Shown here: positions 11,868-21,453 of the stretch, in pieces | How positions within the stretch are numbered: the stretch's first letter is position 1 | How the letters are laid out: the number at the start of each line of letters is the position of its first letter | Assembly: GCF_019904255.1 (NCBI RefSeq) | Contig: NZ_CP063203.1 | Coordinates: forward strand, 1,870,001-1,934,000 | Direction of reading: 5' to 3' | From: Marixanthomonas sp. SCSIO 43207 | GTDB lineage: Bacteria; Bacteroidota; Bacteroidia; Flavobacteriales; Flavobacteriaceae | Length of the DNA: 64,000 nt | Notes under the pieces: model-generated | Databases searched by the model: none | What the model saw: only the letters and a program-made list of their open reading frames with translations | What the model was told of the DNA's origin: nothing | Made by a program: the position numbers and the translations under genes

Positions 11868-12832
11868 TATATAATTCCTTCTTTAGTAAGGTTATGAATG
11901 TGAACAACGCCTGCGTATTTTCCATCTTTTTCGGCAAGTAATTGGGTAATCCCAAAAGAGTCCATGGTTTTTATAGCTTCAATAGCCATAGCGTCGTTGT
12001 CAATTTTTTTGGGGTTTTCAGTCATAATGTGTTTTGCAGTAATCCCTTTTAACGAATCTCTTTTGGTCAACATTCTACGCAAATCACCATCGGTAATAAT
12101 ACCTACAATAGCATCATTTTCTATAACCGCAGCTACCCCTAGCATTTTTTCTGAAATTTCGACAATAACATCTTTTAATTCAGTATCTGGGTTAACTTGT
12201 GGTTTTTCATTTAGCGAAGTAAGGTCACTTACTCTCAAATATAATTTTTTACCCAAAGACCCTCCAGGATGAAACCGTGCAAAGTCTTTGCTTGAAAACC
12301 CGCGTAGATCTAATAGTGCCATCGCTAGAGCATCTCCTATAACCAATTGTGCTGTAGTACTTGTGGTTGGTGCTAGGTTGTTTGGGCAGGCTTCTTTTTC
12401 AACATACGCGTGTAATACATAATCTGCTTTTTGACCTAAAAAAGAATCGCGATTTGATGTAATAGCAATAAGCTTATTGTTTGATGCTTTAATGAGCGGA
12501 ACCAAAACTTTTATTTCTGGGGTGTTTCCACTTTTTGAAATACAAATCACCGTGTCACTTTCAAGAATAATTCCTAAATCACCATGAATAGCATCTGCCG
12601 CGTGCATAAAAATGGCAGGAGTTCCGGTTGAGTTCAAGGTAGCTACAATTTTGGTAGCGATGTTTGCACTTTTGCCAATTCCTGTAATAATTACACGTCC
12701 TTGAGAATTAAAAATATAATCTACAGCTGCAGCAAACTCTGTATCTACCAAAGCAGCTAGTTTTGCAATTGCTTCACTTTCAGTTTCTATTGTTTTTTTA
12801 GCTACTGAAATTATTTGTTGCTCTTTGTTCAA
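11867..12832 (-). CDS. kdsD: KpsF/GutQ-type arabinose 5-phosphate isomerase
   Basis: Interconverts ribulose 5-phosphate and arabinose 5-phosphate, the first committed step to Kdo for lipopolysaccharide. The 321 residues consist of an N-terminal SIS domain (about 35-170, with GIGKSANIATKIVATLNSTG and CISKSGNTPE) and two C-terminal CBS domains (about 205-320, ITDGDLRR). This layout is that of KdsD/KpsF/GutQ. It heads the kdsD - tatC - AhpD-like operon and diverges from recQ across a 197-bp gap that holds two candidate promoters. A GutQ role cannot be excluded, but Kdo synthesis is the usual one. Confidence 0.93.
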   Translation of the reverse strand: MNKEQQIISVAKKTIETESEAIAKLAALVDTEFAAAVDYIFNSQGRVIITGIGKSANIATKIVATLNSTGTPAIFMHAADAIHGDLGIILESDTVICISKSGNTPEIKVLVPLIKASNNKLIAITSNRDSFLGQKADYVLHAYVEKEACPNNLAPTTSTTAQLVIGDALAMALLDLRGFSSKDFARFHPGGSLGKKLYLRVSDLTSLNEKPQVNPDTELKDVIVEISEKMLGVAAVIENDAIVGIITDGDLRRMLTKRDSLKGITAKHIMTENPKKIDNDAMAIEAIKTMDSFGITQLLAEKDGKYAGVVHIHNLTKEGII

Positions 12833-12944
12833 ATTTTAAGCTTTTGAATGTTTGAAACTGTTTCAGAATTTAGTATATTGAAAATGCTAATAATACTAAC
12901 CTGTTTAAACTTCTGTTTAAAGATACGTTTTACATTATTGGTTG

Positions 12945-12975
12945 CAAAATTACAATTGTTCAATTGGTATAGCAA
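12945..12975 (-). promoter_or_regulatory. Candidate kdsD promoter (TTG-N20-TAATTTTG)
   Basis: On the minus strand, TTG (12975-12973) is followed after 20 nt by TAATTTTG (12952-12945), an exact TAnnTTTG match. This is close to the spacing known for the Bacteroidota primary sigma factor. It implies a leader of roughly 105 nt for kdsD. Confidence 0.45.
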
Positions 12976-12985
12976 TTTAATTTTA
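12956..12985 (+). promoter_or_regulatory. Candidate recQ promoter (TTG-N19-TAATTTTA)
   Basis: TTG at 12956-12958 and TAATTTTA at 12978-12985 are 19 nt apart. The last base of the -7 box departs from the TAnnTTTG consensus. It overlaps the candidate kdsD promoter on the other strand, so the two genes may compete for polymerase. Confidence 0.35.
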
Positions 12986-13029
12986 CATCCATTTTAAAAA
13001 AATTAATAACTAAAAATTAGTATAGCAGC

Positions 13030-15222
13030 GTGACAGATACTGAATTATACGCAGCACTTAAAAAACATTTTGGATTCAATTCTTTTAAAGGGCTCCAAGA
13101 GGAGGTGGTTAAAAGTATACTCAATGATAACAATACGTTTGTAATTATGCCTACAGGCGGAGGAAAATCGCTTTGTTATCAACTCCCTGCATTGATTAAA
13201 GATGGTACAGCTATTGTGGTTTCACCTTTAATAGCATTGATGAAAAACCAAGTAGATGCTCTACGGTCCCTCTCTTCTGAAGACGGCATTGCTCACGTTT
13301 TAAATTCTTCACTTAATAAAACAGAGGTAAAAAAAGTTAAAAGTGATATTGAAAATGGAATAACAAAATTATTATATGTTGCTCCAGAATCACTTACAAA
13401 AGATGAATATGTGTCTTTTTTACAAACACAGACTATTTCTTTTATGGCTATTGACGAAGCTCACTGTATAAGTGAATGGGGGCATGACTTTAGACCAGAA
13501 TACCGAAACCTTCGTAAAATAATAGAACGTATAGGAGATAATATCCCTATAATTGGTCTTACCGCAACTGCAACTCCAAAAGTTCAAGAAGATATTCTTA
13601 AAAATTTAGGTATTCAAGACGCCAATACTTTTAAAGCATCATTTAATAGACCCAATTTGTATTATGAAATACGACCAAAAACCAAAAATGTTGATGCAGA
13701 TATCATTCGTTTTGTAAAAAAGAATGAAGGTAAAAGTGGTATTATTTACTGTTTAAGCAGAAAAAGGGTAGAAGAGTTAGCTCAAACACTACAAGTGAAT
13801 GGCCTTAAAGCAGTTCCATATCACGCAGGTCTTGATGCAAAAACTCGTGTAAAGCATCAAGACATGTTTTTAAAAGAAGATATTGATGTGGTTATTGCGA
13901 CCATTGCTTTTGGTATGGGTATTGACAAACCTGATGTGCGTTTTGTTATTCACAATGATATCCCTAAAAGTATTGAAAGCTACTATCAAGAAACAGGCCG
14001 AGCCGGTCGAGATGGAGGTGAAGGTCATTGTTTAGCATTTTACAGCTATAAAGACATTGAAAAGCTAGAAAAGTTTATGAGCGGCAAGCCTGTGGCCGAA
14101 CAAGAAATTGGTCACGCACTACTCCAAGAAGTAGTAGCTTTTGCTGAAACATCCATCTCTAGAAGAAAGTTTATTCTGCATTATTTTGGAGAGAAATTTG
14201 ACAATGAAACAGGAGACGGGGGCAATATGGATGATAATATGCGCTACCCAAAAAAGAAACATGAAGCAAAAGAAGAAGCTGTAAAGCTGCTCGATATTAT
14301 TGATAAAACAAAACAACGATACAAAGCCAAAGAAGTAGTAAATGTGCTAGTAGGTAAGGCAAATGCAATGATTAAGTCTCACCGTACAGATACGCAGCCA
14401 TTTTTTGGTACCGGAGCCAGTAAAGAAGCTACTTACTGGATGGCATTACTTAGACAACTGTTGGTTGCTGGTTATATAAAGAAAGATATAGAAACCTATG
14501 GTGTAATAAAGTTAACAGATAAAGGTAAAACTTTTATAAAATCACCCTCAAGCTTTATGATGACAGAAGATCATAGCTTTAAAGAAGCAAATGATGATGC
14601 CATTGTATCAAATCAAAAAGCAGGTGATGCTGCAGACCAAAATTTATTTAAACTTTTAAAAGCCGAAAGAAAAAAAGTTGCAGACAAAATGGATTTACCG
14701 CCATTTGTAATCTTCCAAGACCCTTCTCTTGAAGATATGGCACTCAAATATCCTATTACTATAGACGAATTATCAAACGTTCACGGCGTAGGAGAAAGTA
14801 AAGCAAAAAAATTTGGGAAAAGTTTCATTTCTTTAATTGAAACTTATGTTGAAGAAAACGATATTTTACGACCTGATGATTTTGTTGTAAAATCAACAGG
14901 AACTAATAGTGCCTTAAAACTTTATATCATTCAGAACATAGATAAAAAATTACCGTTAGATACCATCGCCGACGGAAAAGGATTAGATATGAATGACTTT
15001 ATAAGTGAAATGGAAGCCATAGTTTACAGCGGAACAAAACTTAATATAGATTATTGGCTAGAGGATATCCTGGATGAAGATCAACAAGAAGAAATACACG
15101 ATTATTTTATAGAAGCTGAAAATGATAAAATCGATGATGCGATGGAAGAGTTTGACGGCGATTATGATGAAGAAGAGTTGAGACTGTATCGCATTAAGTT
15201 TATCAGTGATGTAGCCAATTAA
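13030..15222 (+). CDS. recQ: ATP-dependent DNA helicase RecQ
   Basis: A 3'-5' DNA helicase for recombination and replication-fork repair. Walker A PTGGGKS (41-47), the DEAH-type box AIDEAHCISEWGHDFRPEYR, helicase motif VI QETGRAGRDG, an RQC/winged-helix region and a C-terminal HRDC-like region (about 600-680) are all present. The start is forced: an in-frame TAG at 13018 leaves only TAT, AGC, AGC and then GTG at 13030, and the next Met is inside the Walker A region. The zinc-knuckle segment that follows the helicase core, which in E. coli RecQ carries four Cys, begins here with SISRRKFILHYFGE and has no Cys in it. Its stop is 3 bp from the stop of the facing gene. Confidence 0.96.
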   Translation: MTDTELYAALKKHFGFNSFKGLQEEVVKSILNDNNTFVIMPTGGGKSLCYQLPALIKDGTAIVVSPLIALMKNQVDALRSLSSEDGIAHVLNSSLNKTEVKKVKSDIENGITKLLYVAPESLTKDEYVSFLQTQTISFMAIDEAHCISEWGHDFRPEYRNLRKIIERIGDNIPIIGLTATATPKVQEDILKNLGIQDANTFKASFNRPNLYYEIRPKTKNVDADIIRFVKKNEGKSGIIYCLSRKRVEELAQTLQVNGLKAVPYHAGLDAKTRVKHQDMFLKEDIDVVIATIAFGMGIDKPDVRFVIHNDIPKSIESYYQETGRAGRDGGEGHCLAFYSYKDIEKLEKFMSGKPVAEQEIGHALLQEVVAFAETSISRRKFILHYFGEKFDNETGDGGNMDDNMRYPKKKHEAKEEAVKLLDIIDKTKQRYKAKEVVNVLVGKANAMIKSHRTDTQPFFGTGASKEATYWMALLRQLLVAGYIKKDIETYGVIKLTDKGKTFIKSPSSFMMTEDHSFKEANDDAIVSNQKAGDAADQNLFKLLKAERKKVADKMDLPPFVIFQDPSLEDMALKYPITIDELSNVHGVGESKAKKFGKSFISLIETYVEENDILRPDDFVVKSTGTNSALKLYIIQNIDKKLPLDTIADGKGLDMNDFISEMEAIVYSGTKLNIDYWLEDILDEDQQEEIHDYFIEAENDKIDDAMEEFDGDYDEEELRLYRIKFISDVAN

Positions 15223-15225
15223 AAA

Positions 15226-15669
15226 TTACTTCTTAAACGGTAAGTCTTTAAAAAAAATATACTTTTCATTTTCATAATCTAGTTGACAATAATAATGGTT
15301 TAATCCATTAGTAACCATTAGGTATGCAGCATCTGCTACAAGGTTGTATCTTGCTATTTGGTCAAACGTTTGTTGGTTAATCTGTACAGATGGAGCCTTA
15401 CACTCTACAATTAAAAAAATACTACCGTCTGTATTATAAACTACTACATCATACCTTTTAATAGTGTTTTTTACCTTCAATTGTTTTTCAACATTAATTA
15501 AAGACTTTGCATAATTTTTTTCAGAAATTAAAAACTGAATAACATGTTGTCTTACCCATTCTTCGGGAGTGAGAACAATGAATTTTTTTCTTATTTCATC
15601 AAAAATGAACGTTTTGTTTTCACTACTTTTGAAACGAAACTGATATTTTGGAAAATCTAACGGTTGCAT
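15226..15669 (-). CDS. HsdR_N-like (type I restriction enzyme R N-terminal domain) protein
   Basis: A 147-residue stand-alone protein resembling the N-terminal nuclease-like fold of type I restriction R subunits. It shows YDVVVYNTDGSIFLIVECKAP, i.e. the D...(E)xK pattern of the PD-(D/E)XK superfamily. There is no helicase domain and no HsdM or HsdS nearby, so this is not a restriction system. Short proteins of this type next to holA are common in Flavobacteriia, as far as I recall. A nuclease or DNA-binding role is plausible but unproven. It converges with recQ and diverges from holA. Confidence 0.78.
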   Translation of the reverse strand: MQPLDFPKYQFRFKSSENKTFIFDEIRKKFIVLTPEEWVRQHVIQFLISEKNYAKSLINVEKQLKVKNTIKRYDVVVYNTDGSIFLIVECKAPSVQINQQTFDQIARYNLVADAAYLMVTNGLNHYYCQLDYENEKYIFFKDLPFKK

Positions 15670-15768
15670 GCAACAAAGTAACAGTTTCCTTCAGTAGCTA
15701 CAAAATTTGACAATTACCTTTTATGATAAATCTATACGTTTATCTTTAAAAACCCTCATTTTATATCT

Positions 15769-16773
15769 ATGCCTTTAGACAAAGCCAAAACGATAATCAC
15801 TGACATTAAAAACGGAAACGTAAAACCCATTTACTTTTTGATGGGCGAAGAACCGTATTATATCGATGGTATATCTAGTTTTATTAAAGACACAATACTG
15901 TCTGAAGAAGAAAAAGGATTCAATCAAATAGTTTTATACGGTCGTGATGTCTCTATTGATGAGATTGTAAGCAATGCCAAAAGATACCCAATGATGGCAG
16001 ATAAACAAGTTGTGATTGTAAAAGAAGCGCAAGACTTATCTAGAACCATAGAAAATTTAGCCGCTTATGCTGAAAATCCTCAACCCACAACAGTCCTGGT
16101 TATTTGTTATAAATACAAAAAGCTAGATGCTCGTAAAAAATTGGCAAAAACAATCAAAAAAACTGGTGAACTTTTTGAAAGCAAAAAACTATATGAAAAC
16201 CAAGTGCCAGACTGGATTAAACGAGTATTGGCTGGTCGTGGTTATACCATTACTCCCAAAGCAGCCCAAATGCTTACAGAGTTTCTAGGAAATGATTTGA
16301 GTAAAGTTAATAATGAACTGCAAAAACTTCAGTTAATTATCAAGCCGGGAGCGCAAATTACACCTCAACTTATTGAGCAGAATATAGGAATAAGTAAAGA
16401 CTTCAATAATTTTGAATTGCAGAATGCCATTGGCGAACGCGACATTAAAAAAGCATACTCTATTGTGCAATACTTTGCCCAAAACCCTAAAAACAATCCT
16501 TTGGTCATGACAGTAGCCTTGCTGTATTCATTCTTTTCAAAACTTTTAAAATACCACGCTTTAACAGATAAAACACAAGCTTCAAAAGCACTAGGTGTTA
16601 ATCCTTATTTTATAAAAGATTACCAATTGGCTGCACGCAATTACCCTATGAAAAAGGTAAGTGCAATTATTGGTCACATTCGAGAAGTTGACATGAAAAG
16701 TAAAGGTGTTGGTGCTGCAAATATTGAACAAGGAGATTTGCTTAAAGAAATGCTTGTCAAAATCTTTAATTAA
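15769..16773 (+). CDS. holA: DNA polymerase III subunit delta
   Basis: The clamp-loader delta subunit that opens the sliding clamp. The 334 residues start with the typical NGNVKPIYFLMGEEPYYID, followed by the AAA+-like region, the central WIKRVLAGRGYTITPKAAQML segment and the C-terminal helical collar (VGAANIEQGDLLKEML). The ATG at 15769 is the natural start; a second, shorter choice is not needed. The gene stands alone, with 256 bp of non-coding sequence after it in which I see no gene or terminator hairpin. Confidence 0.94.
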   Translation: MPLDKAKTIITDIKNGNVKPIYFLMGEEPYYIDGISSFIKDTILSEEEKGFNQIVLYGRDVSIDEIVSNAKRYPMMADKQVVIVKEAQDLSRTIENLAAYAENPQPTTVLVICYKYKKLDARKKLAKTIKKTGELFESKKLYENQVPDWIKRVLAGRGYTITPKAAQMLTEFLGNDLSKVNNELQKLQLIIKPGAQITPQLIEQNIGISKDFNNFELQNAIGERDIKKAYSIVQYFAQNPKNNPLVMTVALLYSFFSKLLKYHALTDKTQASKALGVNPYFIKDYQLAARNYPMKKVSAIIGHIREVDMKSKGVGAANIEQGDLLKEMLVKIFN

Positions 16774-17032
16774 CATTTATACTTCTATTTTTTTTCACAA
16801 ACACACTGTACGTGTAAAATTATTCGAAAAAAAAGAATTTGAAATACTCTGTTGTCGTCCAAGCTAAAGTTCTTCAATACTAGACCTAACCTTTTCATTA
16901 CTTAAAATTAATATACTACAAGATATTTAATAAAATCTATGAGTATCCTTTACGGTAATTTAAATTTCAGCTAAGACTGCTGGTACATACTACAACTAAT
17001 TTAGCCACCAAATTAAAAAACTAATTATACTA

Positions 17033-20000
17033 ATGAAAAAAATTACTTTTTTGGCGGCTTTATTAATAAGCGCCATTGCAGTTGCACAAACCGAAACAAT
17101 TGCATCAACAAGTTTTGAAGAACCTTCTACAGGGAGTCAATATACAGATACCGGTGACGCATCTGTAGCACACGACCTAATCAATAACGTAGATGAATCA
17201 CCAGTAGATTTTACACAAGTTGCTGATGAAATAGGTTTTAACGCACGTTATGAACCATACACAACTCCTAGTAACGGTCTTACTGATGGTGACTTTGTAG
17301 GGGTTACAAGTTTTGTTGGTGATGTAGCAAACTATACAGATGGTGTTCAAGGATATCAACTTTCAGATAGCGACGGAAATATGATTGTAGAATTTGATGC
17401 TGTAGATTTTACAGATTATACAAATAATACAATTTCTGTAGATTACTTTATTAACGAAACCGGATACGAAGGAGATGGTACTGTTAATGAAAGTAGTAGT
17501 GACCGTATTCGTATTTACGTAAAAGATGAAACAAACTCTACCGAAATAGACATCTTAAACACAGAAGGGTCAGATATTAATGATTTAGGTATTGAAGGTT
17601 CTTGGATTACAGGAACTGTTACAATTCCAGATGATATTACAGCTACATTGGTAGTTGAAGTACGTACCAACTCCGGTTCAGAAGCTATATACTTAGACAA
17701 CATAAAATTTGAAGGAGAACCTGCAGCAGATCCTTTACAATTAACTATTACTGAAATATTTTCGGGTCAAAGCGGTACAGATTTAACTGCAGATTGGTTT
17801 GAAATAGAAAATACAGGAACAGTAGCTTGGACCTCTGGAGTAAGCGAAGACCTATACTACGATGATGAATCTGCAGATCCAACAACCGCTGATTTAATTC
17901 AAGGATTAACTGAAATTCAACCAGGAGCTAGAGTAATTGTTTTAATTACCGATAATACAGCAGATATTACAACTTTTACAGATGTATGGAGTCCTGTAAT
18001 TGATTTAACAGGTATCGAAATTGGTTACACAGACGGCGCTGGACTAGGAGGCGGTGGCGATGCAGTTACGCTTTGGGCAGGAGACCCAACAACCAACACA
18101 CCTCTTGATTCTGCTTCATATCCAGATACAGACGCTAATGACGGACAATCTTACGATGTTGATTTAGCTGCTTTTAGTGTTGTTGGTAATGCCAATGGCG
18201 CAGTTGAAACAATTGCTCAAGGTGGTGACAGTAATGATGTGCCAAATATTGCATCACCGGGTAACGGACCTGCAGTTTCGCAAGTAGTAGTAAGTTTTGA
18301 TGAGGCTTACACATCGGTTTCAGAAGATGGAACAGAAGTAACTATCACAATCACTCCTTCTCAAGTAGTAACAACAGAGGCAACTGTAGATGTAGTGCTA
18401 AACCCTGCTGGGACAGCTATAGAAGGTACAGATTTTACATTTTCAGCTACCGAAACAGTTACATTTCCAGTTGGTAGTGATGCTTCGCAAACAATTACTA
18501 TTCCTATTATAGATAATACAGAAGATAACAGCGATATCTTTTTTGTAGTTGAATTACAAAATGTAACCAACGCGACAGTTTCTGGTAGTGATATTTTTTC
18601 AGTTTACATTCTAGATGACGATACAATAGTTCCTGAAACAGATGCATCTGTACTAGATGTAAACTACCTAACAAGTTATTTGGTTGATGCAGATGGTACT
18701 GCCGAAATTACAGCATACGATGCTACAACTCAGCGATTGTTTGTAACAAACTCAAGTACAATTGAGGTTTTAGATTTTTCAAACCCTGAAGATATTCAGC
18801 CGCTAGCTACCGTAGATGTTTCAGATTTTGGCGGAGCAAGTGTGCAAAGTGTTGCAACCAAAAATGGAATGGTAGCAGCTGCAGTTTCAGTAGACCCTAA
18901 AACTGATAATGGCTTAATTGTATTTGCTGATGTTGATGGAAACAACCCTGTGGTTGTTGAGGTTGGTGCATTGCCAGATATGATAACTTTTAGTCCAGAT
19001 GGTAACTGGTTATTATCTGCAAATGAAGGCGAACCAAACGATGATTACTCAATAGATCCTGAAGGAACTGTATCGTTAATAGATGTAAGTGGTGGTTTGG
19101 CTTCAATTTCACAAGCTAGTGTAACTACTTTAAATTTTAACGATTTTGATGCCTCACAAGCAGATTTAATCAATGATGGTGTTCGTATTTTTGGTCCGGG
19201 AGCTACGGTTTCTCAAGATTTAGAACCAGAATACATTACCGTTTCTTCAGACTCACAAAAAGCTTACGTTGTGTTGCAAGAAAACAATGCGTATGCTATT
19301 GTAGATATTGCAAATATGGAAATTACAGATGTAATATCGTTTGGCTTGAAAGATCACAGTCTTCCTGAAAACTCTTTAGATCTTTCAGACGAAACAGACT
19401 TTATTTTTAATGCTTCTTGGCCGGTAAAAGGGATGTATATGCCAGATGCTATTGCATTTTATGAAGTAAACGGAACAAGCTATATTGTTACAGCCAACGA
19501 GGGTGATGCAAGAGAATATGACACATTTGAAGAAGAACGAAAAATAGGTGATAGTGATTATACATTAGACCCTTCAGTATTCAATAACATTGATATATTA
19601 GAATTAGAATCAAATCTTTCTGAAATTGCTGTCACCAATGCTTCCGGTGATGCAAATGATGATGGATTGTTTGAAGAAATACACATTTTTGGAGGACGTT
19701 CATTCAGTATTTTTGAAGCTGAAACCGGAGTAATGGTGTATGATAGCGGAAACGACTTTGAGGTAATTACCGCAGCAGACCCTACATATGGAGCTATTTT
19801 TAATGCAAGTAATAGCAACAACAATTATAAAAACCGAAGTGATAACAAAGGACCAGAACCTGAAGGTGTATTGGTGCAAGAAATTGAAGGTAACACATAT
19901 GCGTTTATTTTATTAGAGCGCATAGGAGGTGTTATGGTTTATGATATTACCAATCCTGTTTCTCCACAATTTTTACAATACGTAAATAATCGTGATGTAG

Positions 20001-20380
20001 TAGAAGGAGGCGATGAAGCAGGTGATTTAGGTCCGGAAGGAATAGCATTTGTTTCAGCTGAAGAAAGCCCTAACGGAACGGCTATGATTATTGTTTCAAA
20101 TGAGGTAAGTGCAACGGTAAGCTTGTATTCTCTTGATAATATTGTACTATCAACTCCAGATTTTACTGTAGCTTCAGAAAGTACGTTTACACTGTATCCT
20201 AATCCGGCGTCAAATAATGTATTTGTAAGCAAACCAGGAACCTACAACGTGTTTGATATGAGTGGTCGTCTTGTTTCATCAATACTTGATGGGGCATCAA
20301 TTAACATTTCAAACCTAACTACTGGAACGTATATTGTAAAAAATAAAAACGGTGTTTCACAAAAGCTTATTATCAAGTAG
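17033..20380 (+). CDS. Choice-of-anchor I family protein with lamin-tail-like, Calx-beta-like and T9SS sorting domains
   Basis: A 1115-residue exported protein. Signal peptide 1-18 (cut after AVAQ); a beta-rich N-terminal domain (about 20-230) with choice-of-anchor character; a lamin-tail-like domain (about 232-400, ADWFEIENTGTVAW); a Calx-beta-like domain (about 415-525); a large beta-propeller of the choice-of-anchor I family (about 540-1030, ANEGEPNDDYS and ANEGDAREYDTFEEE); and a T9SS type A sorting domain (about 1045-1115, FTLYPNPASNNV to the C-terminal basic tail KLIIK). It should cross the outer membrane through the type IX system. The propeller part resembles alkaline-phosphatase/phytase-like sheets, but no catalytic role is assigned. 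A hairpin terminator follows. Confidence 0.9.
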   Translation: MKKITFLAALLISAIAVAQTETIASTSFEEPSTGSQYTDTGDASVAHDLINNVDESPVDFTQVADEIGFNARYEPYTTPSNGLTDGDFVGVTSFVGDVANYTDGVQGYQLSDSDGNMIVEFDAVDFTDYTNNTISVDYFINETGYEGDGTVNESSSDRIRIYVKDETNSTEIDILNTEGSDINDLGIEGSWITGTVTIPDDITATLVVEVRTNSGSEAIYLDNIKFEGEPAADPLQLTITEIFSGQSGTDLTADWFEIENTGTVAWTSGVSEDLYYDDESADPTTADLIQGLTEIQPGARVIVLITDNTADITTFTDVWSPVIDLTGIEIGYTDGAGLGGGGDAVTLWAGDPTTNTPLDSASYPDTDANDGQSYDVDLAAFSVVGNANGAVETIAQGGDSNDVPNIASPGNGPAVSQVVVSFDEAYTSVSEDGTEVTITITPSQVVTTEATVDVVLNPAGTAIEGTDFTFSATETVTFPVGSDASQTITIPIIDNTEDNSDIFFVVELQNVTNATVSGSDIFSVYILDDDTIVPETDASVLDVNYLTSYLVDADGTAEITAYDATTQRLFVTNSSTIEVLDFSNPEDIQPLATVDVSDFGGASVQSVATKNGMVAAAVSVDPKTDNGLIVFADVDGNNPVVVEVGALPDMITFSPDGNWLLSANEGEPNDDYSIDPEGTVSLIDVSGGLASISQASVTTLNFNDFDASQADLINDGVRIFGPGATVSQDLEPEYITVSSDSQKAYVVLQENNAYAIVDIANMEITDVISFGLKDHSLPENSLDLSDETDFIFNASWPVKGMYMPDAIAFYEVNGTSYIVTANEGDAREYDTFEEERKIGDSDYTLDPSVFNNIDILELESNLSEIAVTNASGDANDDGLFEEIHIFGGRSFSIFEAETGVMVYDSGNDFEVITAADPTYGAIFNASNSNNNYKNRSDNKGPEPEGVLVQEIEGNTYAFILLERIGGVMVYDITNPVSPQFLQYVNNRDVVEGGDEAGDLGPEGIAFVSAEESPNGTAMIIVSNEVSATVSLYSLDNIVLSTPDFTVASESTFTLYPNPASNNVFVSKPGTYNVFDMSGRLVSSILDGASINISNLTTGTYIVKNKNGVSQKLIIK

Positions 20381-20411
20381 TTTTTAAGTAGTTTAATATT
20401 TTTTAGAAAAG

Positions 20412-20438
20412 CCACTTCCTTATAGGAGGTGGTTTTTT
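20412..20438 (+). terminator. Hairpin terminator after the choice-of-anchor I gene
   Basis: A 9-bp stem CCACTTCCT/AGGAGGTGG with one G-T pair and a 3-nt loop, followed by six T. It sits 31 bp after the stop at 20380 and before the menA -7 box. Confidence 0.8.
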
Positions 20439-20448
20439 AATTTAACTG

Positions 20449-20456
20449 TATTTTTG
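20449..20456 (+). promoter_or_regulatory. Candidate menA -7 box (TATTTTTG)
   Basis: An exact TAnnTTTG match 25 nt before the menA ATG, directly after the upstream terminator, which is where a promoter for the menaquinone cluster is expected. A clear TTG at -33 is lacking because that position falls in the terminator T run. Confidence 0.45.
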
Positions 20457-20481
20457 CGACACCGTATAAGAGCAATATAAT

Positions 20482-21384
20482 ATGAAGAAATTACGTGCTT
20501 GGGTTTCTGCAGCCCGTCTTCGTACACTTCCTTTATCAATTTCCGGAATTATAACAGCCAGCGCTGTGGCTATTTCAGAAGGATATTTTAAGCTTTCCAT
20601 TTGTGTTTTAGCTTTATTAACAACCTTAGGTTTTCAAATTTTATCAAATTTTGCAAATGATTATGGTGATGGTGTTAAGGGTACCGATAATGAAGATCGC
20701 GTAGGACCGGCAAGAGCTATGCAAAGCGGTTTGCTTAAAGCTAAAGAATTAAAAATAGGTATGATTATTACCGCTGCTATTACCTTGTTAATTGCCACTA
20801 TGTTAATTTTTATCGCGTTCGGAAATGAAAACTTTATATTATCTTTTATTTTTTTTAATCTAGGTATTGCTGCGATTATTGCTGCCATAACCTATACTGT
20901 AGGCAAAAAAGCCTATGGTTATAGAGCTTTGGGAGATTTATTTGTATTTCTGTTTTTTGGGTTGCTTGGCGTTATGGGCTGTTACTTTTTATTCAGTAAG
21001 AGTTTAGGTGACTATATTGTTTTACCCGCTATTGTTATTGGTTTATTGAGTGCTGCAGTTTTAAACTTGAATAATATGCGAGACAGATTAACCGATGCCA
21101 AAGTAAATAAAAACACACTTGCCGTAGTTTTGGGAGGTCAAAAAGTAAAGCATTACCATACGGCTTTAATAAGTGTTGCTTTTATAGCCTCAGTACTCTA
21201 CTTTATTGTAAAAGCAGAAGCAAATATTGAGTTTTTACCACTCATAGCTTTTATTCCTTTGTTTATAAATATTCGCAAAGTTTATACAAATGAATCACCA
21301 CCATTATTAGATCCTGAATTGAAAAAAGTTGCGTTAAGTACCTTTTTATTTGCCCTCCTTTTTTTACTAACGGTTTCTTTCTAA
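20482..21384 (+). CDS. menA: 1,4-dihydroxy-2-naphthoate polyprenyltransferase MenA
   Basis: Attaches the polyprenyl tail to 1,4-dihydroxy-2-naphthoate in menaquinone synthesis. The 300 residues form a UbiA-type multi-pass membrane protein. N-terminal AWVSAARLRTLPLSISG and the first prenyl-diphosphate/Mg site NFANDYGDGVKGTDNEDRVG are MenA signatures; the second Asp-rich site is NNMRDRLTDAKVNK. It is the first gene of the plus-strand menaquinone cluster menA - UPF0173 - (four-helix bundle) - menC - CPBP - menE. Menaquinone is the respiratory quinone expected in this group. Confidence 0.96.
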   Translation: MKKLRAWVSAARLRTLPLSISGIITASAVAISEGYFKLSICVLALLTTLGFQILSNFANDYGDGVKGTDNEDRVGPARAMQSGLLKAKELKIGMIITAAITLLIATMLIFIAFGNENFILSFIFFNLGIAAIIAAITYTVGKKAYGYRALGDLFVFLFFGLLGVMGCYFLFSKSLGDYIVLPAIVIGLLSAAVLNLNNMRDRLTDAKVNKNTLAVVLGGQKVKHYHTALISVAFIASVLYFIVKAEANIEFLPLIAFIPLFINIRKVYTNESPPLLDPELKKVALSTFLFALLFLLTVSF

Positions 21385-21453
21385 GCTTTTTTTTGAAAAA
21401 AATTAACGCTTTTCTTTATTCTGCTTAGTATATTTAAAGAAAAACAGAAACAT

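Noticed and set aside
15226-15669. Part of a type I restriction system
   Set aside because: Only a small HsdR_N-like domain is present; no helicase, methylase or specificity gene is near.
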